Positions 9,999 through 17,535 of a DNA stretch of 36,774 nt are shown piece by piece; positions within the stretch are counted from its first letter, which is position 1; each line of letters starts with the position of its first letter. Source of the DNA: Bizionia sp. (GTDB lineage: Bacteria > Bacteroidota > Bacteroidia > Flavobacteriales > Flavobacteriaceae); assembly GCA_020631395.1 (NCBI GenBank), contig JAHDHI010000051.1:1-36774 (forward strand), written 5' to 3'. The notes beneath the pieces are model-generated. The model saw only the letters and a program-made list of their open reading frames with translations. It was not told the origin of the DNA and ran no database searches. A program made the translations under genes and the position numbers.

Positions 9999-10679
9999 CT
10001 ATTGATCGTCCAACAAGTCCGGTCTACGATCCTTGGTGCGCTTGTAGGCTTGCTCCTCTCTCCATTTTTCAATTTCAGGGAAGTTTCCGCCAAACAACAA
10101 CTCGGGGACTTTCAAACCTTTGTATTCTCTTGGCCTCGTATAGATGGGCGGAGCCAACAAGTTGTCCTGAAACGAATCGGTAAGGGCAGAGGTTTCATTT
10201 CCCAAGACACCAGGAATCAATCTAATGATGGCATCACAAAGTACTGCTGCACCCAACTCACCGCCAGACAATACATAGTCTCCAATGGATATTTCCTTGG
10301 TGACAAATAGATCGCGTACACGTTGGTCCACTCCTTTGTAATGTCCACAAAGAATAATGATGTTGCCCTTTAATGAGAGTTGATTGGCAATACCTTGATT
10401 CAAGGTTTCACCATCTGGAGTCATATAGATGACCTCGTCATAATCACGCTCTGCCTTCAACGAAGATATGCATTTGTCTATGGGTTCTATCATCATCACC
10501 ATGCCTGCACCGCCACCATATTGATAATCGTCTATTGTCTTGTAATTGTCGGTTGTGAAATCTCTTAAATTGTGAAAGTGTACTTCTACCAAATTGGCAT
10601 CGATGGCACGTTTTAGGATAGAGGCTTCAAATGGGCTTTTCAACAATTCTGGCAAAACTGTAATAATGTCAATTCTCAT
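9999..10679 (-). CDS. trmD: tRNA (guanine37-N1)-methyltransferase
   Basis: TrmD methylates G37 of tRNAs reading CNN codons, using S-adenosylmethionine, and prevents +1 frameshifting. The 226-residue SPOUT protein shows the expected N-terminus [13 protein letters not shown], then [33 protein letters not shown] and the knot motif [16 protein letters not shown] (about 131-146), followed by PGVLGN and a short C-terminal domain. The C-terminus is slightly shorter than in enterobacterial forms, as usual in Bacteroidetes. An exact -7 box (10699-10706) lies 19 bases upstream of the ATG, and rplS follows on the same strand. Confidence 0.97.
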   Translation of the reverse strand: MRIDIITVLPELLKSPFEASILKRAIDANLVEVHFHNLRDFTTDNYKTIDDYQYGGGAGMVMMIEPIDKCISSLKAERDYDEVIYMTPDGETLNQGIANQLSLKGNIIILCGHYKGVDQRVRDLFVTKEISIGDYVLSGGELGAAVLCDAIIRLIPGVLGNETSALTDSFQDNLLAPPIYTRPREYKGLKVPELLFGGNFPEIEKWREEQAYKRTKDRRPDLLDDQ

Positions 10680-10698
10680 GGGTCATCTTTATAATGAG

Positions 10699-10706
10699 CA
10701 AAGATA
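10699..10706 (-). promoter_or_regulatory. -7 box of trmD
   Basis: TATCTTTG on the minus strand is an exact TAnnTTTG match ending 19 bases before the trmD ATG. The -33 region is only T-rich. Confidence 0.5.
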
Positions 10707-10853
10707 ATTGAAATGTTTGGATGGTTTTTAAAACATGGTAAAAAGGGTTGTCCATTGTCTAAAACAAACACTATTGGTAAGCTCTCAATTAAAGTGTTTC
10801 AGCAATTAAAAACATATTGAAATAATTGGTAGGCCGTTTTATGATTTGAGAAC

Positions 10854-11375
10854 TTACCCTCCAAATTCATCGATGAATGTTTTGTGAAAATCAATTAAAG
10901 GCTCCAAAACTTGTGTACAATCTTCAAATTGCAAATGATATTTAGTAGCCAACTCATAAGATTTGTTATTGTATTTTCCAGTAATATGAGGTTCAAAGCA
11001 AGTAGCTCCTGCAATGTCATTCAATTTTCTCAAAGCATCGTTGTGATAAAAAAACAAGTCTAAATTGGGATTTTTTCCGGTTATTTTAAACCTGTTCTTT
11101 TTTCTGGAAAACAATGTAGAAAGATGACTTCTGGTATCCAATTCAAAGTCCAAAGTTTTTTCTGATACAGAAAACTGGCACATGACTTTGGCGACAAAGC
11201 TAGTGCCTGTTTCATTTAATATTGTAATTTCATTGCCCTTATGGTCAATTTTTAGGAGATAAATCACTTTGGGACTTCTTACTCCTCCACCAATTGAGAT
11301 ATCTTGATCTTTGTAAGATAGTTTTCCGTTCTCCTTATCGGCAATTCTTTTAAATTCTGATTTAATCATTTGCAA
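10854..11375 (-). CDS. Hypothetical protein, 173 residues
   Basis: I do not recognise this family. The protein has no signal peptide or membrane helix and is probably cytoplasmic or attached to other components. It is rich in charged residues with alternating strands in the first half (SYKDQDISIGG, VIYLLKIDHKGNEITILNETG) and a helical C-terminal part (EDCTQVLEPLIDFHKTFIDEFGG). ATG 11375 gives MQMIKSEF; an internal ATG at 11369 (MIKSEF) is equally possible. It stands alone, minus strand, between trmD and the ABC-F gene, and a stem-loop lies 18-55 bases upstream of its start. Codon use resembles its AT-richer neighbours. Confidence 0.7.
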   Translation of the reverse strand: MQMIKSEFKRIADKENGKLSYKDQDISIGGGVRSPKVIYLLKIDHKGNEITILNETGTSFVAKVMCQFSVSEKTLDFELDTRSHLSTLFSRKKNRFKITGKNPNLDLFFYHNDALRKLNDIAGATCFEPHITGKYNNKSYELATKYHLQFEDCTQVLEPLIDFHKTFIDEFGG

Positions 11376-11392
11376 TTGGGATAATTTTTTAG

Positions 11393-11430
11393 AAAGAGAC
11401 TTCCATATAACAAGTTAGTCTCTTTTTTTT
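11393..11430. terminator. Stem-loop with plus-strand T-run
   Basis: AAAGAGACT (11393-11401) pairs perfectly with AGTCTCTTT (11417-11425), followed on the plus strand by a run of eight Ts (11423-11430). No plus-strand gene ends nearby. On the minus strand it lies between the SnoaL relic and the hypothetical gene, so it may be that relic's old terminator although its T-tail in that sense is weak. Confidence 0.5.
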
Positions 11431-11468
11431 GATAAATGTTACCAAACGAGCAAATGATTCGTTTTATG

Positions 11469-11660
11469 CTACTTTGAGCTTTCAATTGATGAGTATGGAT
11501 AACTGGAATGATGCAATACAATGCAAAGGTTGTCATTGTCATACTTTATGTAACTAAAGGAGTATTCTACTTGTATCGGAAGCAGAACTCTTTGTGGTGA
11601 AGTAGTAGTTTCCCATTGCCATTGCCCATCCCAAATTGTCAGGTCTAGGCTTGCTAGCAA
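11469..11660 (-). pseudogene. Relic of a SnoaL-like (NTF2-fold) protein
   Basis: Two minus-strand frames carry the C-terminal half of a SnoaL-like protein of the type often labelled phosphoribosyl-AMP cyclohydrolase in Bacteroidetes. One frame reads AMAMGNYYFTTKSS (about 11580-11625). The other takes over at about 11565 with VEYSFSYIKYDNDNLCIVL and HHSSYPYSS. Together they match the expected order (AIAMGNYYFTD ... KVEYTFGYIK ... LHHSSLPYS), separated by a frameshift. No trace of the N-terminal half is present upstream, where the ABC-F promoter lies. The assignment rests on remembered family sequence. Confidence 0.55.
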
Positions 11661-11724
11661 AAAATGTTTTACAAAAAATGAAGTTTGATTTATAATTGCT
11701 TTACACTATTATCCTGCTTTTTCT

Positions 11725-11732
11725 TAGTTTTG
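11725..11732 (+). promoter_or_regulatory. -7 box of the ABC-F gene
   Basis: TAGTTTTG is an exact TAnnTTTG match. TTTA at 11700-11703 lies 21 bases upstream in the -33 position. The start would fall about 17 bases before ATG 11756, which also supports that ATG over the upstream in-frame TTG at 11696. Confidence 0.45.
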
Positions 11733-11755
11733 CAATCTTTAAAACTGAAGATAGT

Positions 11756-13387
11756 ATGATTACAGTAGATGGTTTGGCAGTGGAGTTTAGTGGGACAACC
11801 TTGTTTAGCGATGTTAGTTTCGTTATCAATCCCAATGACAAAATAGCCTTGATGGGGAAAAATGGAGCAGGAAAATCCACAATGATGAAGATTGTTGCCG
11901 GTGAGCAAAATCCAACTAGAGGAAAGGTAAGTTATCCCAAAGATACTGTAATCGCCTATTTGCCACAGCATTTGCTTACCAAAGACAATTGTACCGTATT
12001 CGATGAGGCATCAAAGGCCTTCAGCCATATTTTCAAGATGAGTGATGAGATCGATGGTTTGAACAAGGCTTTGGAAACTCGAACGGACTATGAATCGGAC
12101 GAATACATGTCCATCATCGAGAAGGTGTCGGAATTGGGAGAGCAATTCTATGCCTTGGAAGAAGTGAACTATGATGCAGAAGTTGAAAAAGCTCTCAAAG
12201 GACTTGGTTTCAAGCAAACGGATTTTAAAAGATTGACGAGCGAATTTAGTGGAGGATGGCGCATGCGCATCGAGTTGGCCAAGATCTTGTTGCAAAAACC
12301 AGATTTGATCTTGTTGGATGAGCCTACCAATCACATAGACATAGAATCTGTCATTTGGTTGGAGGACTTCTTGGTAAACAAAGCCAATGCTGTGATGGTG
12401 ATTTCCCACGATCGTGCCTTCATAGACAACATCACCAATAGAACCGTAGAGGTCACCATGGGACGCATTTACGATTACAAGGCAAACTATTCGCATTACC
12501 TGCAACTAAGGGAAGATCGCCGTACGCATCAAATAAAAGCTTACCAAGAACAACAAAAGTTCATTGCCGACAACATGGCATTCATAGAACGTTTCAAAGG
12601 AACGTATTCCAAGACCAATCAAGTGACTTCCAGGGAGCGCATGTTGGAAAAGCTGCAAATCATTGAAATAGATGAAGTAGACAATTCTGCATTGAAATTG
12701 CGTTTTCCTCCTGCGCAACGATCTGGAGACTATCCTATTACAGTAGAAGACTTGACAAAAAGATACGATGAGCACATCGTGTTCAAAGACGCCAACATGT
12801 CCATAGCAAGAGGGGAGAAGGTGTCTTTTGTTGGGAGAAATGGGGAAGGGAAGTCTACAATGATAAAGTCCATTTTGGGAGAAATAGATTTTGTAGGCAA
12901 ATGCAGTTTGGGGCACAATGTGCAAGTTGGTTACTTTGCGCAAAACCAAGCAGCTTTGTTAGATCCCGATCTAACCATCTTCCAAACGGTGGATGAAGTT
13001 GCAAAAGGGGATATGCGCACGCAGATAAAAAACATCTTGGGGCGTTTCATGTTTAAAGGAGACGACATCGACAAGAAGGTAGGTGTGTTGTCTGGAGGAG
13101 AAAAAACCAGATTGGCAATGGTGAAACTATTGTTGGAACCAGTTAACCTATTGATTCTAGATGAACCTACCAATCATTTGGATCTAAAATCCAAAGATGT
13201 ATTAAAAGAAGCCTTGATGTCTTTCGATGGGACATTGATACTCGTATCTCACGATCGTGATTTCTTGCAAGGGCTATCTCAAAAGGTGTTTGAATTCAAA
13301 GACCAACGTGTCATCGAGCACTTTGAAACCATTGATGCCTTCTTGGAGCGTAATCGCATCAAAAGCATCAAGGAGATGAATTTGTAA
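11756..13387 (+). CDS. ABC-F family ATPase
   Basis: This soluble protein of 543 residues has two ATP-binding cassettes and no membrane segment, the mark of the ABC-F family, whose members act on the ribosome (translation factors or antibiotic protection). The first domain has Walker A GKNGAGKST (34-42), signature SGGWRMR and Walker B LILLDEPTNHID. A charged linker follows (about 235-325, ANYSHYLQLREDRRTHQIKA). The second domain has GRNGEGKST, LSGGEKTR and LLILDEPTNHLD. Both catalytic glutamates are present. It ends with a short tail and no long coiled coil. ATG 11756 gives the normal N-terminus MITVDGLAVEF. The sequence resembles the YdiF/Uup-like housekeeping group more than resistance types, but the subfamily cannot be fixed by eye. 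Confidence 0.93.
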   Translation: MITVDGLAVEFSGTTLFSDVSFVINPNDKIALMGKNGAGKSTMMKIVAGEQNPTRGKVSYPKDTVIAYLPQHLLTKDNCTVFDEASKAFSHIFKMSDEIDGLNKALETRTDYESDEYMSIIEKVSELGEQFYALEEVNYDAEVEKALKGLGFKQTDFKRLTSEFSGGWRMRIELAKILLQKPDLILLDEPTNHIDIESVIWLEDFLVNKANAVMVISHDRAFIDNITNRTVEVTMGRIYDYKANYSHYLQLREDRRTHQIKAYQEQQKFIADNMAFIERFKGTYSKTNQVTSRERMLEKLQIIEIDEVDNSALKLRFPPAQRSGDYPITVEDLTKRYDEHIVFKDANMSIARGEKVSFVGRNGEGKSTMIKSILGEIDFVGKCSLGHNVQVGYFAQNQAALLDPDLTIFQTVDEVAKGDMRTQIKNILGRFMFKGDDIDKKVGVLSGGEKTRLAMVKLLLEPVNLLILDEPTNHLDLKSKDVLKEALMSFDGTLILVSHDRDFLQGLSQKVFEFKDQRVIEHFETIDAFLERNRIKSIKEMNL

Positions 13388-13759
13388 ACTGCAGTTCGGT
13401 TTCAATGCTATTTGTTTGGGGCTTTCAAAACCTTATGGGACTCATTCCTTAATTTGCAGTTAGCTGTGTGCAGTAGCTAATTCAAGGCTTTATTTGGGTA
13501 GCTCCTATTTCTTTGTTTTCTTGTTTGGATAAAATTCTAAAAAACAATTCAAATGCGAAAATGTCAATTTGACATTTTTTTAAGCAAAAACATAATGATT
13601 GTTCTGAAAAATTGACAGTAAATCATATAATTTCAATGGAATGTTTGCGATAGAGCATGATTTATTCATTTTGGTATTTTTTTTGTAAATGCAATAACGA
13701 AATCAAAAGGTAAAATGATTTCAAATTTGAAATAATGTTTAATTTAAAATTTTGTAATT
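13388..13759 (+). other. Gene-free stretch between the ABC-F and Hsp20 genes
   Basis: No reading frame is supported here. It holds the hairpin at 13558-13581 and a second TTGACA at 13612-13617, then very AT-rich sequence with T-runs before the Hsp20 start. I see no exact TAnnTTTG box for Hsp20; TAAAATTTTG at about 13745-13754 is the nearest. Confidence 0.5.
13558..13581 (+). terminator. Stem-loop with T-run after the ABC-F gene
   Basis: AAAATGTCAA (13558-13567) and TTGACATTTT (13569-13578) form an inverted repeat whose second arm runs into seven Ts (13575-13581). It fits an intrinsic terminator 170 bases beyond the ABC-F stop. The dyad TGTCAA/TTGACA could alternatively be an operator of the Hsp20 gene. 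Confidence 0.6.
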
Positions 13760-14236
13760 ATGAGCAATTTAGTAACTGTTCCTAAAAACGGAAGTTTAGC
13801 AAACACAAATTCAAATGCAAACTTCCCAACTTGGTCTAACTGGTTAGATGATATATTTAATAGAGACCTACAATCAGTATTTACTTCAAACTTCAATACT
13901 GGAATTACTTTGCCAAAAGTAAATATCAAAGAAACTGCTGATGACTTTATGGTTGAAATGGCAGTTCCAGGTCTGAAAAAATCAGATTTCCGCCTTGATC
14001 TAGACAATCAAGTATTATCAGTTTCTACAGAGACAAAGGAAGAAAATGAACACAAAGGAGAAAATTATACTCGTAGGGAGTTTGGTTATTCTTCGTTCAA
14101 AAGAACCTTTACGCTACCAGAAAGTGTAAATGATGAAAAAATCAATGTGAACTACAATGATGGTATTTTGAGCATTCTTTTACCTAAAAGGGAAGAGGCA
14201 AAACAGAAGCCAGCCAGAAGCATCAAGATTTCATGA
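13760..14236 (+). CDS. Hsp20/alpha-crystallin family small heat-shock protein
   Basis: This 158-residue ATP-independent holdase binds unfolding proteins in the cytoplasm. The variable N-terminal arm (1-45) contains WSNWLDDIFNRDL. The alpha-crystallin domain runs from about 50 to 145: PKVNIKETADDFMVEMAVPGLKK, FRLDLDNQVLSVSTETKEE, YTRREFGYSSFKRTFTLPE, and the hallmark GILSILLPKRE near the end. The C-terminal tail holds the I-x-I/V assembly motif (SIKIS). Length and order are normal for the family. It is alone on its strand after a long AT-rich leader region; a GC-rich hairpin follows its stop. Confidence 0.95.
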   Translation: MSNLVTVPKNGSLANTNSNANFPTWSNWLDDIFNRDLQSVFTSNFNTGITLPKVNIKETADDFMVEMAVPGLKKSDFRLDLDNQVLSVSTETKEENEHKGENYTRREFGYSSFKRTFTLPESVNDEKINVNYNDGILSILLPKREEAKQKPARSIKIS

Positions 14237-14256
14237 TTTTTTAGCTTAAGTATTGG

Positions 14257-14282
14257 ATGGGGGCCGAGAAATTGGCCTCCAT
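14257..14282 (+). terminator. GC-rich hairpin after the Hsp20 gene
   Basis: ATGGGGGCC (14257-14265) pairs with GGCCTCCAT (14274-14282) with one G-T wobble, 21 bases after the Hsp20 stop. There is no T-run behind it, so it may be a 3'-end stabiliser or an inefficient terminator. Confidence 0.5.
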
Positions 14283-14390
14283 TAAACTACACATCAACAA
14301 TGTTGAATTATTTAATGTGGTATTGTCATGTCAAGAAAATTTGAACACAGGATTGGGTAAAATAAAAGACTCTTAACCTTAAATAAGGAA

Positions 14391-14539
14391 ATGCTTAAAT
14401 AAAGATTCGGTTTTGGGTTCGATATAAAAATGGTGAACGAAAATTGGATGTGTTCAACCTGGACAGATTGACAAAATCAATTGAAACGGATGACTTGTTT
14501 AAAGTATGGCAAAATGAAAACAAAAGCAAGCATTTATAA
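14391..14539 (+). pseudogene. Short open frame with a broken start
   Basis: From 14402 to the stop at 14537-14539 one frame reads KIRFWVRYKNGERKLDVFNL followed by a normal-looking helix and a charged tail (TDDLFKVWQNENKSKHL). The amino-acid make-up is protein-like, but no start codon lies in frame after the stop at 14396-14398. An ATG at 14391 would lead into it if one A were added to the A-run at 14397-14399. I do not recognise the family. It may be a gene inactivated by a one-base deletion, or chance. Confidence 0.35.
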
Positions 14540-14561
14540 ATGTCTAACAAAAAATAAAACA

Positions 14562-15050
14562 ATGAAAAAGTACATGTTAATTGCAATGGCAACTTTATTT
14601 TGTATTAGTTGCAATGGTCAAAATAAGGAAACTAAAAAAACTGAAACAATAGATAGTGAAACAAATGGAGTTGAACAACCAGAAGGATCTTGGAAAGTTG
14701 ACAAGGAGTTTGATGAAAACGGGAATTTAATTAGATATGACAGTATTTATTCTTGGTCGTCAAATGGTAAATTGGGTAATCTTTCAACTCTGGACAAGGA
14801 TAGTTTGTTGCAATCTTTCAAATCAAGATTCTTTACTAATTTTTCAGATTTTGAACACCAAGGATTTGGAGACGTTTTTTCTAAAGACTCACTTTTTAGC
14901 AAACATTTCTTTAACGACGATTTTTTTGGAAGTGATTTTGGAAAGGACTTTATGGACATTGACAAAATAAGAAAACGAATGATTGAAAGACAAAAGAAGT
15001 TTTTAGAAAAATATCAGTCAGAATTCATTAAACCTAAAAATGACAATTAA
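14562..15050 (+). CDS. Lipoprotein of unknown function, 162 residues
   Basis: ATG 14562 gives a clear lipoprotein signal peptide (MKKYMLIAMATLFCISC, Cys17); an upstream in-frame ATG at 14481 would bury this signal, so I reject it. After a short polar linker (NKETKKTETIDSETNG) comes VDKEFDENGNLIRYDSIYSW, a form common in Bacteroidetes lipoproteins. Then a phenylalanine- and aspartate-rich region follows (about 90-140, FFNDDFFGSDFGKDFMDIDK) and a helical C-terminus (RMIERQKKFLEKYQ). The family is not known to me by number. It is in the same direction as Hsp20, 325 bases downstream, with no sign of a shared operon. Confidence 0.75.
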   Translation: MKKYMLIAMATLFCISCNGQNKETKKTETIDSETNGVEQPEGSWKVDKEFDENGNLIRYDSIYSWSSNGKLGNLSTLDKDSLLQSFKSRFFTNFSDFEHQGFGDVFSKDSLFSKHFFNDDFFGSDFGKDFMDIDKIRKRMIERQKKFLEKYQSEFIKPKNDN

Positions 15051-15096
15051 TCATGGGGCAATGTGGCTTTCGTGCAAGCTAACCTTTTTCAGAACA

Positions 15097-15226
15097 ATGA
15101 AAGGCGACCTGTCGCAAAGCCAACTTTTCCATATGAAACCGTTTAAAATGAGATTGTGATCCAAGGAAATGGGAATGAAGCATTCTTAAAGAAGTCTAGA
15201 TAGATTTGGTTTCCTTGTCTATTTGG
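15097..15226 (+). repeat. Dispersed repeat, copy A
   Basis: This diverged copy of the element at 17381, 33481, 34195 and 35952 aligns best with copy E: GAAAGGCGACCTGTCGCAAAG here against GAAAAGCGGCCTTTTGCGAAG. It then shares CCGTTTAAAATGAGATT with copy B and AATGGGAATGAAGC...AAAGAAGT with the others. Its terminal TGCAACAGC block is lost. GCGAC/GTCGC within it can form a hairpin. Confidence 0.6.
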
Positions 15227-15533
15227 CCATATGTCTTCTTTGCTTTTGAAGATAGTTTCATTTTGCTCGAATGCTCGTTAAGATAATGGTTTACACAAGT
15301 TAAGAATTGGGGTTTATGCTAAATTAGCTTCTATCCTTGAGGATTGTTGCTTGTTTCTTAATGTTGTTCTCATTAATATGCAACCTAAAAATACAGTTCT
15401 ACAAAATGTTATCCAAATGCCATTTCCAGTTTCCTCTATTGTGGCATATTCCCTTTTTATATGAAATAGAGCTGATTTTCTTGTAGGGAAAGTAGACTAG
15501 TTTTCGTGATGAAGCAGTTAAAAATCTTTAAAT
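15227..15533. other. Gene-free stretch after repeat A
   Basis: No intact gene is present. On the minus strand about 15399-15466 reads KREYATIEETGNGIWITFCR, which faintly resembles the C-terminal end of AlbA_2/RecG-like ATP-binding proteins and may be a gene relic, but it is too short to claim. Confidence 0.4.
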
Positions 15534-16139
15534 TTAGTTCTTTGTCTTAAGCAGCTTTTGTTTTTCCTCTTGATTGGGGTTCTTTACTTCAATGGTCAAA
15601 AAGCAAACTAACTTGTTTTCTTTTGTTTTTTTTAATTCAGCGAAAAAATGTTGATCACCTGAAGAATTCTTTCCAATAAAGCTGGTGTATTGTTTAAAGT
15701 GAATGTCATAAGCTTCTGGTTTTGCTCCGAATACCGTAGTGTGAATATGACGATTGTCGGCCGAGTTTCCATAGCCACCCGGCAAAATGGTTTCTATATA
15801 GATATGCCCTTTGTCATTGGTCACTGCCTGTCCATTCAATCTTGCTGTTGACTCGTCTTTTGGATCCGCTTGCTCATAATTTCCATCTTTAGAAGTGTGA
15901 TAGAACTCCACCAATTGATTGGAAAGGTTTCTTTTGCTTTCTTTATCTATAAATGTCAAGCAAAGCAAGAGTTCTTCTCCAGGTTCATTCTTGTCAGTAA
16001 TTTTCAATATGCTTTCATTTGGCATTTTTTGAAAATTGACGAGTATGTTGTTTTCAGTTTCCGATATTTCAAGAATGGTTCTGTCAATCGAGCAATTGAA
16101 TAAAGAAAGAGAAAAAACAATTAACATCAATTTGTTCAT
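15534..16139 (-). CDS. Intradiol ring-cleavage dioxygenase-like lipoprotein
   Basis: This 201-residue protein has a lipoprotein signal (SLSLFNC, Cys16). Its core resembles the beta-sandwich of intradiol dioxygenases: LVEFYHTSKDGNYE (about 77-89), ARLNGQAVTNDKGHIYIETI (99-118), LPGGYGNSADNRHIHTTVFG (119-138). Candidate iron ligands are Tyr88, Tyr123, His131 and His133. The Tyr-to-HIH loop is shorter than in protocatechuate 3,4-dioxygenase, so activity on catechols is uncertain. Being lipid-anchored, it acts outside the cytoplasm, unlike aromatic-degradation enzymes, and no such pathway lies nearby. It is on the minus strand with the agmatinase-like gene upstream (236 bases apart), and both lie between repeats A and B. 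Confidence 0.72.
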   Translation of the reverse strand: MNKLMLIVFSLSLFNCSIDRTILEISETENNILVNFQKMPNESILKITDKNEPGEELLLCLTFIDKESKRNLSNQLVEFYHTSKDGNYEQADPKDESTARLNGQAVTNDKGHIYIETILPGGYGNSADNRHIHTTVFGAKPEAYDIHFKQYTSFIGKNSSGDQHFFAELKKTKENKLVCFLTIEVKNPNQEEKQKLLKTKN

Positions 16140-16375
16140 CCTTTTGTTGGCTTAAAATTAGATTGCTTACGATTAATTGTTTGATTTTTAGTGGCTTTTT
16201 TGTTTTTTGAATATAATTATTTATTTCCACTTTCTCAAATCCTCAAGTGAACGATAGAAAGAGAAATTAATTAACTAGGGAACAATCGATATGTTTTTAG
16301 TTTTAAGATCCAAATTAAGGATAAGCTCCCAGACCGAAGTCCAATGCATGGCCATTGTTGGCGATGGTTATTTAA

Positions 16376-17152
16376 TTACAGCATCTTGCCTAATATTTCT
16401 TTCATCATTTTTGCAGCTAAAAAAGCGGTCATGTCTTGAAAGTCTCTTTTTGGATTGTATTCGACAATGTCTGCTCCAACTATTTCAGCATCTATGTTTT
16501 GAATTAGGTTGATTACTTGCCTGGAAGTCAGTCCTCCAGGTTCGTGATGTGAAACTCCAGGAGCATATGCAGGATCAAACCCATCCATGTCGAGAGAAAT
16601 GTACAATGGGTTTTCAAATCTTGGTATTGCCGATAGATTCAAATCTTTCATTTGATGGATTTCGACATTGAATTTTTTTACTTGTTCAGCTTGATACGTA
16701 TTCAATGTTCTAATCCCTACTTGAACCAGTTTCACTGCTAATTCATTTTCCATAATTCTTGCGAATGGAGAAGCATGAGAATACTTGTCACCTTCGTAAT
16801 TGTCGTACAAGTCACAATGAGCGTCAATATGAAGAATGTCCAATTTGGAATATTTTTTGGAATATGCTTTGACTATTGGAAATGTAATGGAGTGATCTCC
16901 ACCCAATGTGAATATTTTTGCATCAGAATCAAGGTGCTCGTTGGTTATTTTTTCAATATCAAAATAATTTGATATTTCAAAGTTGCCCTTATCTTCGATT
17001 TTTGAGTTTTCGATGGAGACTAAGTTCTCAGTAAACATATTTGAAGAACCAGAATTCAATGCTTTTCGAATTAGAGGAGGTGCGAGTTTGGGGCCTCTTT
17101 GGTAAGACGATTTTTCATCAAACTGAATTCCTTGTATGATTATTTTGCTCAT
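16376..17152 (-). CDS. Agmatinase/arginase-family ureohydrolase
   Basis: This 258-residue enzyme of the ureohydrolase fold hydrolyses a guanidino compound to urea and an amine with a binuclear Mn centre. The metal-binding motifs are complete: GGDHS (84-88), DAHCD (110-114), the YSHASPF loop (124-130) and SLDMDGFDPAYAPG (about 186-199), followed by HHEPGGLTSRQV. Bacteroidetes proteins of this type are usually named agmatinase, but related enzymes use other guanidino substrates, and the sequence does not decide. It has no signal peptide and is cytoplasmic. Upstream on the minus strand lies repeat B. The sequence is more AT-rich than the ygiQ gene next to it. Confidence 0.88.
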   Translation of the reverse strand: MSKIIIQGIQFDEKSSYQRGPKLAPPLIRKALNSGSSNMFTENLVSIENSKIEDKGNFEISNYFDIEKITNEHLDSDAKIFTLGGDHSITFPIVKAYSKKYSKLDILHIDAHCDLYDNYEGDKYSHASPFARIMENELAVKLVQVGIRTLNTYQAEQVKKFNVEIHQMKDLNLSAIPRFENPLYISLDMDGFDPAYAPGVSHHEPGGLTSRQVINLIQNIDAEIVGADIVEYNPKRDFQDMTAFLAAKMMKEILGKML

Positions 17153-17380
17153 TTGTTGTAATTATTGACAGTGTATTCGTTTTCTCTCCATCTTGGTTTT
17201 GTCTAGTCTTAAAATATGACTACAGTTAAAATTGAATTTATGCTGATAATTTAGATGCCATATTCTGTGTTTTATGGTCTAAAGATAAATGTAATCTTAT
17301 TGCGTTGTATAAATTAAGTGCATTTTTCGTAGCGCTTTTAGCAGAAATACTTTTGTGAAAGTTTGATCTATGTGATGTAC

Positions 17381-17490
17381 ACCTTTTAAAGTACCGTTTA
17401 AAATGAGATTACGACTTATGTAAATGCAATGAAGGATTTCTTGAAGGAACTTTGATAAAGTTGGTTTTTTACTAATTGTTGACTTGTGTG
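17381..17490 (+). repeat. Dispersed repeat, copy B
   Basis: It contains CCGTTTAAAATGAGATTACG, AATGCAATGAAGGATTTCTT and TGATAAAGTTGGTTTTTTAC, then ACTAATTGTTGACTTGTG. The last 36 bases differ from copy C at only about five positions. The terminal CAACAGC is not conserved. It lies in the gap 17153-17535 between the divergent agmatinase-like and ygiQ genes, which otherwise holds nothing I can identify apart from the ygiQ promoter. Confidence 0.7.
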
Positions 17491-17520
17491 ATAAATAATG
17501 GAAAATACCAATAAATAGAG

Positions 17521-17528
17521 TATTTTTG
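17521..17528 (+). promoter_or_regulatory. -7 box of ygiQ
   Basis: TATTTTTG is an exact TAnnTTTG match ending seven bases before the ygiQ ATG. If it is used, transcription would start at or within a few bases of the ATG, giving a leaderless message. No clear -33 box. Confidence 0.5.
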
Positions 17529-17535
17529 CAAAACG

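Noticed and set aside
15399-15466. Minus-strand fragment resembling the C-terminus of an AlbA_2/RecG-like ATP-binding protein
   Set aside because: Only about 20 residues resemble the family and the flanks do not continue it, so chance cannot be excluded.
16291-16512. 73-codon plus-strand open frame upstream of and overlapping the agmatinase-like gene end
   Set aside because: Most of it is antisense to the conserved C-terminus of the agmatinase-family gene, and the rest of 16140-16375 shows no protein-like pattern.
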